A DNA stretch of 9,138 bases. It comes from Kiritimatiellia bacterium (GTDB lineage Bacteria > Verrucomicrobiota > Kiritimatiellia > UBA8416 > JABMPJ01). Below, one piece after another: positions 1 through 5,718 of this stretch (positions within the stretch are counted from its first letter, which is position 1; the number at the start of each line of letters is the position of its first letter). The stretch spans positions 1 to 9,138 of the forward strand of contig JAOZSS010000091.1 of the NCBI GenBank assembly GCA_029939545.1, in the 5' to 3' direction. Both the position numbers and the translations under genes were made by a program. The notes under the pieces were generated by a model that searched no databases, was not told where the DNA came from, and saw only the letters and a list, made by a program, of their open reading frames with translations.

Positions 1-100
1 CCCTCTTCCTGGATTATTCCTTTCTTGAGCAGGAGCGGAAGACCGGTTACACCCCTTGGTGTAGGCGTTAACCCCGCTCAGATACTCATCGGTACGTTTT

Positions 101-127
101 CGGAGCGTTTCCTTGTGTCACGCTTCG
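101..127. other. Weak stem-loop downstream of pckG
   Basis: Positions 101-108 pair with 120-127 (8 bp including one G-T) around an 11-nt loop, just past the pckG stop codon. No T-tract follows on either strand, so it is at best a weak or factor-dependent transcript end or a 3' stabilising hairpin. A second small hairpin (48-53 with 58-63) lies further downstream. Nothing else is recognisable in positions 1-136. Confidence 0.25.
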
Positions 128-136
128 GTATTCAAT

Positions 137-2008
137 CTACAGATCGAACGGGCTGATGTAATCGCCCTTCTCGGCCTGCAGGGCCTCGAGGCGCTTACGC
201 TCGCCGGCCATCTCATCGGTCCACGTCTGCGGTGTGTCGTCGATTGTGGCGTAGATCGCGGCCATGCGGTCGTGCTTGGCCAGGAGCTCGGGAATACGAA
301 TCGTGAACTGGACGATGTAATCCTGTTCCGTGTAGTCCTCGTCGCGCACTTCTTTGAAGAGACGCTTGAGATCTTCGTACTTCGGAATTCTGCCGCAACC
401 GGCATCGATGGCTTCAGCTTCGTCATGGATACGGAGTTCCATCCACTTGATCCAGACAGACTTGTCCAGCTTGCTGTTGAGGAACTGACCGTCCTTCTTG
501 ATGAAGTAGTTGGTTCCGAACACCTGTGGGCGCTTGATGTCCTTGGCAAAATCCAGGTTGTTCTGGATGTAACGACCTACGCTCATGGAGAGGAAGTCCA
601 TGTTGGACATCACGTTCCATGTGCGCACGCCTTCCTGGCCGATCGTCGCTGCTGTAGACTCAGACTCAAGCGTGGCTCCCATCGTGCAGATGCCGTGCTC
701 CCAGCTATAGGCTTCACGCACGGGCACGTTGGTGTCGCTGTCGCGGCCACCATAAATGATGCCGCCAATGGGCAACCCTTCGGGGTTGTCCCAATCCGGA
801 TCCGCGTTCTCTAGATCGCTCATCTGCACCGTGTAGCGGGCGTTCTTGTGACTGCATGTGGTTGCCGCGCCGTTGGGGCCTTTCATGCCTGTGGTCCATT
901 GGCCGCAGTAGTTTTCGCCCGCGGTTGGAATCTCATCGTCCATGCCGATCCAGTAGGGCTTGCCCTCCTTGACCAGCACATTGCCGAAAATGACTTGGCC
1001 GGGCTTGGTCAGGACGTCCCAGATGACGGGGTCATCCTTGGAGTTGACATCGGTGATGATACCGAAGATGCCGTTCTCGACGTTGGCGGCACGGAATTCA
1101 CCGTCAATGACCTTAAAGTAGGCGAGGTCGTCGCCGACGATGTTCTCGCCAGGAATCATGGCGGTGGCGGTTTTGCCACAGGCACTCGGAAAAGCACCGG
1201 CGAGGTAGGTCTTGCGGCCGCCTGGACCATTGCTGCCCATGATGAACATGTGTTCGGCCAGCCATCCCTCGCGGTCGGCCTTGCGGATGGCCAGGCGCAG
1301 GGAGAGTTTCTTGAGGCCGACCGTATTGCCGGCGTACTGGGTGTTGACGCTGAGCGTGGTGTTCTTCGTGTAATCCATGTAGACGCGGTTCAGGTCGTAG
1401 TTCTTTGACGTGTTGCGCTCATCGACTTCACCGGTGGCGTGGCGATATTTAAAGAATTCGAAGTTCTCGTGGCTGGCGCTCTGGCGCTTGAATTCCTCAT
1501 AGCCGCGGCGGTAGAGCAGGTCCTCGCTGTGGCAGACGTAGGCGGAGTCGGTGATCTGCAGGCACGGAATCGCGAAGACCGAGTTCGTGGTACCGAGGCA
1601 GAAGAAACGGACCAGCATTTTGCGGCCCTTGTAGCCGCCACGCTGGAGGTTCTCCATTTCCGAGATGCCTTCGTCGCGGGGCATCTGGTTGAGTTTCTTG
1701 TCGAGATCAACGCCTTCGGGGACCAGGTACTTGGTCACATCCTTCTTGCGGGCCTGGTCGAAGTAGCCGTCCCAATGGACCGTGTGGCCTTCGATGTTCA
1801 GCGGAATTTCTTCCTTCTGGTCGATCGCGAGCTGGCGGATGTACGCGACATCCTCGTCGGAATCATCACCAACAAAGACTGATTCCGGCTCACAGAGTTC
1901 AATCGCGTGTGCGATGAACGCGCAGACTTCGTCGTTATCGATAGCGGCGAGCTTCTGGAAGCTCTCATCGCTCATCTTGCTTTGTAGCAGTGCTTTGATA
2001 TCACTCAT
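137..2008 (-). CDS. pckG: Phosphoenolpyruvate carboxykinase, GTP-type (divergent)
   Basis: This 623-residue protein should catalyse the reversible conversion of oxaloacetate and a nucleoside triphosphate to phosphoenolpyruvate and CO2, a cytosolic step of gluconeogenesis or anaplerosis. Length matches the GTP family (about 600-620), not the shorter ATP family. Visible landmarks: Tyr225 in YAGN, Lys233-Lys234, GWLAEH with His253, the P-loop-like FPSACGKT at 273-280 with the family's reactive Cys277, the metal-site GDDLAYFKV at 292-300, GGIIYGGR with Arg422, and SESTAA at 449-454. The start is ATG at 2008, with GAGAGGG about 8 nt upstream. It is divergently transcribed from the small barrel gene. 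The N-terminal third and the purine-binding loop near 500-520 differ from the animal/actinobacterial enzymes as I recall them: NYF and GQFL are present, but the segment equivalent to WPGFGEN is shortened and lacks the third Phe. Family assignment is secure; nucleotide preference is inferred. Confidence 0.95.
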   Translation of the reverse strand: MSDIKALLQSKMSDESFQKLAAIDNDEVCAFIAHAIELCEPESVFVGDDSDEDVAYIRQLAIDQKEEIPLNIEGHTVHWDGYFDQARKKDVTKYLVPEGVDLDKKLNQMPRDEGISEMENLQRGGYKGRKMLVRFFCLGTTNSVFAIPCLQITDSAYVCHSEDLLYRRGYEEFKRQSASHENFEFFKYRHATGEVDERNTSKNYDLNRVYMDYTKNTTLSVNTQYAGNTVGLKKLSLRLAIRKADREGWLAEHMFIMGSNGPGGRKTYLAGAFPSACGKTATAMIPGENIVGDDLAYFKVIDGEFRAANVENGIFGIITDVNSKDDPVIWDVLTKPGQVIFGNVLVKEGKPYWIGMDDEIPTAGENYCGQWTTGMKGPNGAATTCSHKNARYTVQMSDLENADPDWDNPEGLPIGGIIYGGRDSDTNVPVREAYSWEHGICTMGATLESESTAATIGQEGVRTWNVMSNMDFLSMSVGRYIQNNLDFAKDIKRPQVFGTNYFIKKDGQFLNSKLDKSVWIKWMELRIHDEAEAIDAGCGRIPKYEDLKRLFKEVRDEDYTEQDYIVQFTIRIPELLAKHDRMAAIYATIDDTPQTWTDEMAGERKRLEALQAEKGDYISPFDL

Positions 2009-2041
2009 TTGTTTGGCCCTCTCAATGTTTTCTGGCTGGTT

Positions 2042-2069
2042 ATTATGAAAAACGGGGCGTTGGCTCCAA
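2042..2069 (-). promoter_or_regulatory. Candidate sigma70-like promoter for pckG
   Basis: On the minus strand, TTGGAG (2069-2064) is followed after 16 nt by CATAAT (2047-2042), which differs from the TATAAT consensus by one base. It would give a leader of roughly 27 nt before the ATG at 2008, carrying the GAGAGGG ribosome-binding site. The prediction rests only on hexamer similarity and spacing. Confidence 0.4.
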
Positions 2070-2132
2070 GCTCGACACTCCGCAGAAGCGCGGCATTAAG
2101 CCATATCAGGCGGGGTTCCGCAAGTCCGAAAG

Positions 2133-2167
2133 CCTATATTTTTTGCTTGAATGCCTTGGGTCTCAAC
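2133..2167. repeat. Split conserved block, copy A
   Basis: CCTATATTTT (2133-2142), a 10-nt insert, GCCTTGGGTC (2153-2162), then TC and AAC (2165-2167). The same two 10-mers and the AAC occur without the inserts at 4168-4190. Both copies lie in divergent intergenic regions between an outer-membrane protein gene and a metabolic-type gene. Two exact 10-mers in the same order and orientation are unlikely by chance, so a shared regulatory site or duplicated promoter is the best reading. On the minus strand this copy also gives TTGAGA-N17-AAAAAT, a weak second promoter for pckG. Confidence 0.55.
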
Positions 2168-2174
2168 GTATGCT
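2147..2174 (+). promoter_or_regulatory. Candidate promoter for the small beta-barrel gene
   Basis: TTGAAT (2147-2152) and TATGCT (2169-2174) are separated by 16 nt and lie about 30 nt before the ATG at 2204. The match to sigma70 hexamers is 4 of 6 at each box. It overlaps the split conserved block, so a factor bound there would be placed to control this promoter. Confidence 0.35.
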
Positions 2175-2203
2175 GGTGTTAAACAGCAGAAGAAGGGCGG
2201 GAT

Positions 2204-2713
2204 ATGACACGGATTGTAGGATTGACGGTAGGACTAATGATCATAGCTTCGTTGGCGGTCGCGGCAGAGCCATTGATGGTGCAGGGCGTCCGGGAGGTGG
2301 GCATCGGCGGCCTGATGGACGACGACGCCGATGGCTTCGGTTTCAAACTCAACGGCCGCTTCGGGTACTTCGTTGTGGATGGCATTGAGGCGGGCGTGTA
2401 CGGTGACCTGGGGTTCCGGGGCAGCGGCAACCGCAACGTAGATCTAGGTGTTTTTTCTGAGTACAACTTCGATGTGGGTGGAGCGGTGGTGCCGCATGTG
2501 GGGCTTGGCGTCGGCCTGGGATGGTCGGACAGGGGGTCGAGCCACGACACCTACATGGAGTTGGAAGCATGGGGCGGGCTGAAATACTTCTTCGTCGACT
2601 ACGCAGCATTCGGGCTCGACGCGGCCCTGATGTATGCCACGGAAGACGTGTATGACGATTATGAACACTCCTTCGACTGGGCTTTCCGCTTCAACACGCG
2701 GTGGTTCTTCTGA
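2204..2713 (+). CDS. Small outer-membrane beta-barrel protein, secreted
   Basis: The 169-residue protein begins with a classical signal peptide: positive start (MTR), hydrophobic core at residues 4-19 and likely cleavage around AVAA/EP (residues 18-23). The mature part alternates aromatic/hydrophobic and polar residues in about eight strand-like segments separated by short charged turns (for example DDDADG, RGSGNRN, SDRGSSHD, EDVYDDYEH), as in small eight-stranded barrels of the OmpA/OmpX size class. It ends in FNTRWFF, the C-terminal aromatic signature recognised by the BAM assembly machinery. Start is ATG at 2204, preceded by AAGGGCGGG. It converges on the larger barrel gene at 2785. I recognise no specific family, and whether it is structural, adhesive or a transporter cannot be told. 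Confidence 0.8.
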   Translation: MTRIVGLTVGLMIIASLAVAAEPLMVQGVREVGIGGLMDDDADGFGFKLNGRFGYFVVDGIEAGVYGDLGFRGSGNRNVDLGVFSEYNFDVGGAVVPHVGLGVGLGWSDRGSSHDTYMELEAWGGLKYFFVDYAAFGLDAALMYATEDVYDDYEHSFDWAFRFNTRWFF

Positions 2714-2722
2714 TCTGGCAGA

Positions 2723-2775
2723 AGGTGTCAGGTTTCAGGTGTGCCGGTCGCTGAGCGCCCTGCCACCTGACACCT
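2723..2775. repeat. Heptad repeat plus inverted repeat between convergent genes
   Basis: Three tandem 7-mers AGGTGTC, AGGTTTC, AGGTGTG (2723-2743) are followed by ACCTGACACCT (2765-2775), an exact 11-bp inverted copy of 2723-2733. The folded form would be an 11-bp stem with a 31-nt loop. It fills nearly all of the 71-bp gap between two convergent stop codons. No T-tract follows on either side, so terminator function is only possible. It looks more like a short dispersed intergenic repeat. Confidence 0.6.
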
Positions 2776-2784
2776 CGAACCTGC

Positions 2785-4083
2785 TCAGAACGTCAGCCCG
2801 GCCTGCACCGAGATGCGTTCCACGTCAGTGGCGACCGGGTTGTTGGCGCAGTCGTCGGCGTTGTAGTAGGCGTACTTGGCGATCAGCGTGAGGTGATCGC
2901 TGCATTTCTTTGTGGCCACAACATCGATCTCTTCCCCGTATGAGGTGTTGCCTTCATCCGACTGGAAGTCGTGGTAGACGATTGTGATGGTCGGCATGAT
3001 GTCCTTCGGGCACTTCATGTTGATGTAGGCGTACGTATCCTGCAGGCCGTCGGCTGGTGCGGTCAGGAAGACGTCGGCCCATCCATTGTACTTGTGGCCC
3101 GTGGCCAGCGGGGTGCGGAACTGGCTGCCGTTATCGCTGCCGAGTTGCTCATACCCCACGCCAACACCGATGGTCTTGATCCCGACCGAGCCGTCGGCCA
3201 TGATGTAGTCGGCATCGTAATCCACGCCGACGGTCGTTCCATCATTGTCGCTCTGGCGGGCGTACTCCAGCGAGCAACCGGTTTTGATGCCATTTTCGAA
3301 GCTGTGCCTCAGCGTACAGTTGATGCCGTAGGTGTCGCTTGAGTTGGCTCGACCAACCGCACCGGGCCCAAAGTCCAGCAGGTAGCCATACGCGGTTGCC
3401 GTGAGATCGTCGCACGGTGCGAAGGCAACGTTCACGAGATGCGAGTCGGAATCGAAGGTGGCCGCGTTGGCGGCTGCGCCTTCCGGCTCAGATCCGTTGT
3501 CATGTCCGAAGATACGACGCACGGAGTTGACGTAGGCATAGGTAAGCTTCACGCCGCCGAGCTCCGGCGTATCGAGGCGAACAGCATCGTACGTCTGCTC
3601 GTTCTGGCGCCAGCCGACGTTGCCGATGAAGCGAGCGTTGCCGAGGATGATCCGCTGCCGCCCGGCGCGGGCCTTGACTCCGGTGATCGGACATGTGGCG
3701 TCGAGATAGGCCTGGTTCAGTTCGGTCCCCTCAACGTCGGCAATGACTGTCCTGCCGGCACCTTCGGGATTCAGCCCTGCCTGATTGTAGTCGTCGTCGC
3801 CGGTGAGCGACGAGACGTCTTCGAATTCAATGGTGGCGCTCACACTGCGGTAAGGTGCCGTGGTGTAGCCTAGGCGTGTGCGTAGCGTTAGTGCGTCCGA
3901 TTCGTCCTGGCCGGTGGCCTCGGCGTGCTCTTGACGAAGTCGCACGTCCACATTGACTGTCCCGCCTGCCAAGGCGTCGAGGAACGATTCCGGCTGCGCT
4001 TCGCCTTCGCCCATGACCGTGTCGGCCATGAAGGTTGCGAGGACGAGAAGTCCCGTCCACATAATGGTCTTGATTCCGAACAT
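2785..4083 (-). CDS. Alginate-export-like outer-membrane beta-barrel protein
   Basis: This 432-residue protein starts with a signal peptide (MFGIKTIMWTGLLVLATFMA, with cleavage probably before or near EGEAQPE) and continues as alternating beta-strand sequence to a terminal GLTF, the usual end of an outer-membrane barrel. The region GRQRIILGNARFIGNVGWRQ (141-160) followed by NEQTYDAVRL (161-170) resembles the conserved core of alginate-export/porin-like proteins. That family name is only a fold-level guide: no alginate genes are nearby. I chose ATG at 4083 because AGGGGGA lies just upstream and the signal peptide begins there. A GTG at 4113 would add ten residues with no good ribosome-binding site. 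Seven Cys in the mature chain (131, 224, 256, 270, 358, 394, 412) are unusual for a barrel. A strong promoter and an operator-like palindrome lie upstream. Confidence 0.8.
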   Translation of the reverse strand: MFGIKTIMWTGLLVLATFMADTVMGEGEAQPESFLDALAGGTVNVDVRLRQEHAEATGQDESDALTLRTRLGYTTAPYRSVSATIEFEDVSSLTGDDDYNQAGLNPEGAGRTVIADVEGTELNQAYLDATCPITGVKARAGRQRIILGNARFIGNVGWRQNEQTYDAVRLDTPELGGVKLTYAYVNSVRRIFGHDNGSEPEGAAANAATFDSDSHLVNVAFAPCDDLTATAYGYLLDFGPGAVGRANSSDTYGINCTLRHSFENGIKTGCSLEYARQSDNDGTTVGVDYDADYIMADGSVGIKTIGVGVGYEQLGSDNGSQFRTPLATGHKYNGWADVFLTAPADGLQDTYAYINMKCPKDIMPTITIVYHDFQSDEGNTSYGEEIDVVATKKCSDHLTLIAKYAYYNADDCANNPVATDVERISVQAGLTF

Positions 4084-4086
4084 GAA

Positions 4087-4093
4087 TCCCCCT
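4087..4093 (-). promoter_or_regulatory. Ribosome-binding site deciding the barrel start
   Basis: AGGGGGA on the minus strand ends three bases before ATG 4083. It favours this start over the in-frame GTG at 4113 and places the signal peptide directly at the N-terminus. Confidence 0.6.
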
Positions 4094-4131
4094 TTTGCTG
4101 GTTGTTGCCGCACCTTTATCCGGCACGAAGA

Positions 4132-4155
4132 AACACGTCACATAATGTGAGTGTT
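4132..4155. promoter_or_regulatory. Operator-like palindrome in the barrel gene leader
   Basis: TCACAT-A-ATGTGA (4138-4150) is a perfect 6-1-6 palindrome, flanked by AACAC (4132-4136) and GTGTT (4151-4155), which extend the dyad with one unpaired base (4137). It lies 10-30 bp downstream of the -10 box of the leftward promoter, at or just after the expected transcription start, where a dimeric repressor would block transcription. As RNA it could also form an 11-bp bulged hairpin in the 5' leader. It is not a CRP site, whose half-sites are in the opposite order (TGTGA then TCACA). The binding protein is unknown. Confidence 0.5.
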
Positions 4156-4160
4156 ACGGT

Positions 4161-4189
4161 CATATATCCTATATTTTGCCTTGGGTCAA
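4161..4189 (-). promoter_or_regulatory. Sigma70-like promoter for the alginate-export-like barrel gene
   Basis: On the minus strand TTGACC (4189-4184) is followed by exactly 17 nt and TATATG (4166-4161). Both hexamers are close to consensus with ideal spacing, the best promoter in the window. Transcription would start near 4154, giving a leader of about 70 nt that contains the palindrome at 4132-4155. The -35 box and spacer are made of conserved block copy B. Confidence 0.65.
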
Positions 4190-4190
4190 C
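4168..4190. repeat. Split conserved block, copy B
   Basis: CCTATATTTT (4168-4177) directly joined to GCCTTGGGTC (4178-4187) and AAC (4188-4190). This is copy A at 2133-2167 without its 10-nt and 2-nt inserts. In this copy the minus strand forms the -35 box and spacer of the barrel promoter. Confidence 0.55.
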
Positions 4191-4208
4191 TCCTGAATCT
4201 GCAATTTC

Positions 4209-4237
4209 TTGACCGTCCGTGCATCTTCTGCCATGTT
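4209..4237 (+). promoter_or_regulatory. Possible promoter for the PurF-like operon
   Basis: TTGACC (4209-4214) is followed 17 nt later by CATGTT (4232-4237). The -35 box is good and the -10 weak (3 of 6), so this would need help from an activator or be a low-level promoter. The start codon is about 50 nt downstream. Confidence 0.3.
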
Positions 4238-4288
4238 GTCTAACAGGGCTGACTCGCAGCTGTCTATCAACTTCAAGGGGGTATTTCA

Positions 4289-5701
4289 ATGGGTGGATTC
4301 TTCGGCGTAGCAGCAAAAGATGATTGTATTCAGGATCTATTTTTCGGGACGGACTATCAGTCGCACCTTGGGACACAGCGCGGGGGCATGGCCGTGCTCA
4401 GCAGTGACGGTTTCGCTCGACACATTCACGACATTTCCAATGCGCAGTTCCGCTCGAAGTTCGACGATAACATCAAGAATATGCACGGCCCGCTGGGGAT
4501 TGGCGTCATCAGCGACTATGAGGACCAGCCCATCCTGATCGGCTCCCACCTCGGTCGCTACGCCATCGTGACCGTAGGTGTCGTTAATAACGCGGAGGAT
4601 CTGGCCGCGAAGGCGTATGAGAAGAAGCATACCCACTTTGCCGAAATTGTCGCCAACTATGTGAACCCGACGGAACTGGTCGCAACGCTGATCAACGGGG
4701 AGGATTCTTTTGCCGCCGGGATCGAAAAGGCCCAGGCGCAGATCGAAGGGTCCTGCTCGATCCTGGTCCTGACGGAGGAGGGGATCTACGCCGCGCGCGA
4801 CCGGTTGGGACGCACCCCTATTGCGATCGGCAAGAAGGAGGGTGCGCATGCCGCAACGTTTGAGACCTGCGCCTTTCCGAACCTGGACTACGAGGTGGAG
4901 CGCTACCTGGGGCCTGGCGAGATTGTGCGACTGACTGCCGACGGAGTCGAACAGCTCAGAGCCCCTGGCGACGAGATGCAGATCTGCTCGTTCCTGTGGG
5001 TCTATTACGGCTACCCGTCTTCACACTACGAAGGCATCAACGTGGAGGATTCCCGCAATCGCTGCGGAGCGGCCCTGGCGCGAAACGACCACCACGAGGT
5101 CGATGTTGTGGCGGGAATTCCCGACTCAGGGACCGCGCACGCCATCGGCTATGCTATCGAAGCGGGTGTGCCCTACCGTCGGCCGTTCGTGAAGTACACC
5201 CCCACCTGGCCGCGCAGCTTTATGCCCCAGGTGCAGGAGGTTCGCAACATGGTGGCGCGCATGAAACTGATCCCGATCCCTGAGCTGATCAAGGGACAGC
5301 GCCTGCTTTTCTGCGAGGACTCCATTGTCCGTGGGACGCAGCTACAGGATATCGTACAGCGTATCTTCGACTACGGTGCCAAAGAGGTGCATATGCGGCC
5401 CGCATGTCCGCCCCTGGTTTATGGCTGCAAGTTTCTCAACTTCTCGCGCTCGCGCTCTATTCTCGACCTGGCCACCCGCAAGGCCATTCGTGAGATGGAG
5501 GGCGATGAACACACCGACAAGCCGGAGGTGTATGCGGATTGCACAACGCCCGAATACGAAGAGATGATAGAGCGAATTCGTGTGCGCTTGCGACTCTCGT
5601 CGCTTCAATTCCAGAAGCTGGACGATCTCGTGGATGCGATTGGACTGCCCAAGAAGAAGCTGTGCACCTATTGTTGGGATGGGTGCGAAGGCTGCAAGTA
5701 G
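4289..5701 (+). CDS. PurF-like amidophosphoribosyltransferase homologue lacking the glutaminase cysteine
   Basis: The 470-residue protein has the two-domain PurF layout: an N-terminal Ntn-type glutaminase-like domain (about 1-225) and a C-terminal phosphoribosyltransferase domain (about 230-470). The PRT part keeps GIPDSGTAHAIGYA (276-289), the FMPQVQEVR segment (311-319) and the PRPP loop FCEDSIVRGTQ (341-351). Cys233, Cys380, Cys459 and Cys462 fall where the Bacillus-type enzyme binds its 4Fe-4S cluster, and two more Cys (466, 469) follow. The N-terminus is MGGFFGV: Gly2 replaces the catalytic Cys, and no Cys codon lies between the in-frame stop at 4250 and the ATG. The oxyanion HNG motif reads TVG (95-97), and the glutamine-binding SDSE-like motif is not preserved. 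Glutamine hydrolysis is therefore unlikely. Ammonia-dependent phosphoribosylamine synthesis or a regulatory role are the options. AAGGGGG (4275-4281) precedes the start. The sensor phosphatase follows after 17 nt. Confidence 0.85.
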   Translation: MGGFFGVAAKDDCIQDLFFGTDYQSHLGTQRGGMAVLSSDGFARHIHDISNAQFRSKFDDNIKNMHGPLGIGVISDYEDQPILIGSHLGRYAIVTVGVVNNAEDLAAKAYEKKHTHFAEIVANYVNPTELVATLINGEDSFAAGIEKAQAQIEGSCSILVLTEEGIYAARDRLGRTPIAIGKKEGAHAATFETCAFPNLDYEVERYLGPGEIVRLTADGVEQLRAPGDEMQICSFLWVYYGYPSSHYEGINVEDSRNRCGAALARNDHHEVDVVAGIPDSGTAHAIGYAIEAGVPYRRPFVKYTPTWPRSFMPQVQEVRNMVARMKLIPIPELIKGQRLLFCEDSIVRGTQLQDIVQRIFDYGAKEVHMRPACPPLVYGCKFLNFSRSRSILDLATRKAIREMEGDEHTDKPEVYADCTTPEYEEMIERIRVRLRLSSLQFQKLDDLVDAIGLPKKKLCTYCWDGCEGCK

Positions 5702-5718
5702 GGCGAGGACTCTGAAAC

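Noticed and set aside
3..71. Possible 3' end of a rightward gene entering from the left (22 codons then TAA)
   Set aside because: Another forward frame is also open over the same stretch, the peptide has no recognisable feature, and 22 open codons are expected by chance.
113..814. Long forward open frames opposite pckG (also 848-1408 and 1439-1882)
   Set aside because: They are antisense to a well-recognised enzyme, lack ribosome-binding sites and domains, and result from the GC-rich codon pattern of pckG.
2133..2166. Main pckG promoter made from TTGAGA and TATAGG
   Set aside because: The spacer would be 22 nt, too long for sigma70; the TTGGAG/CATAAT pair nearer the gene is a better candidate.
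2971..3873. Forward open frames opposite the alginate-export-like barrel gene
   Set aside because: The opposite strand encodes a coherent signal peptide and barrel with a matching promoter; the forward frames show no protein-like features.
4138..4150. CRP/FNR-type site
   Set aside because: The half-sites are in the reverse order (TCACA before TGTGA) with three bases between, which does not match the TGTGA-N6-TCACA pattern of CRP or the TTGAT-N4-ATCAA pattern of FNR.
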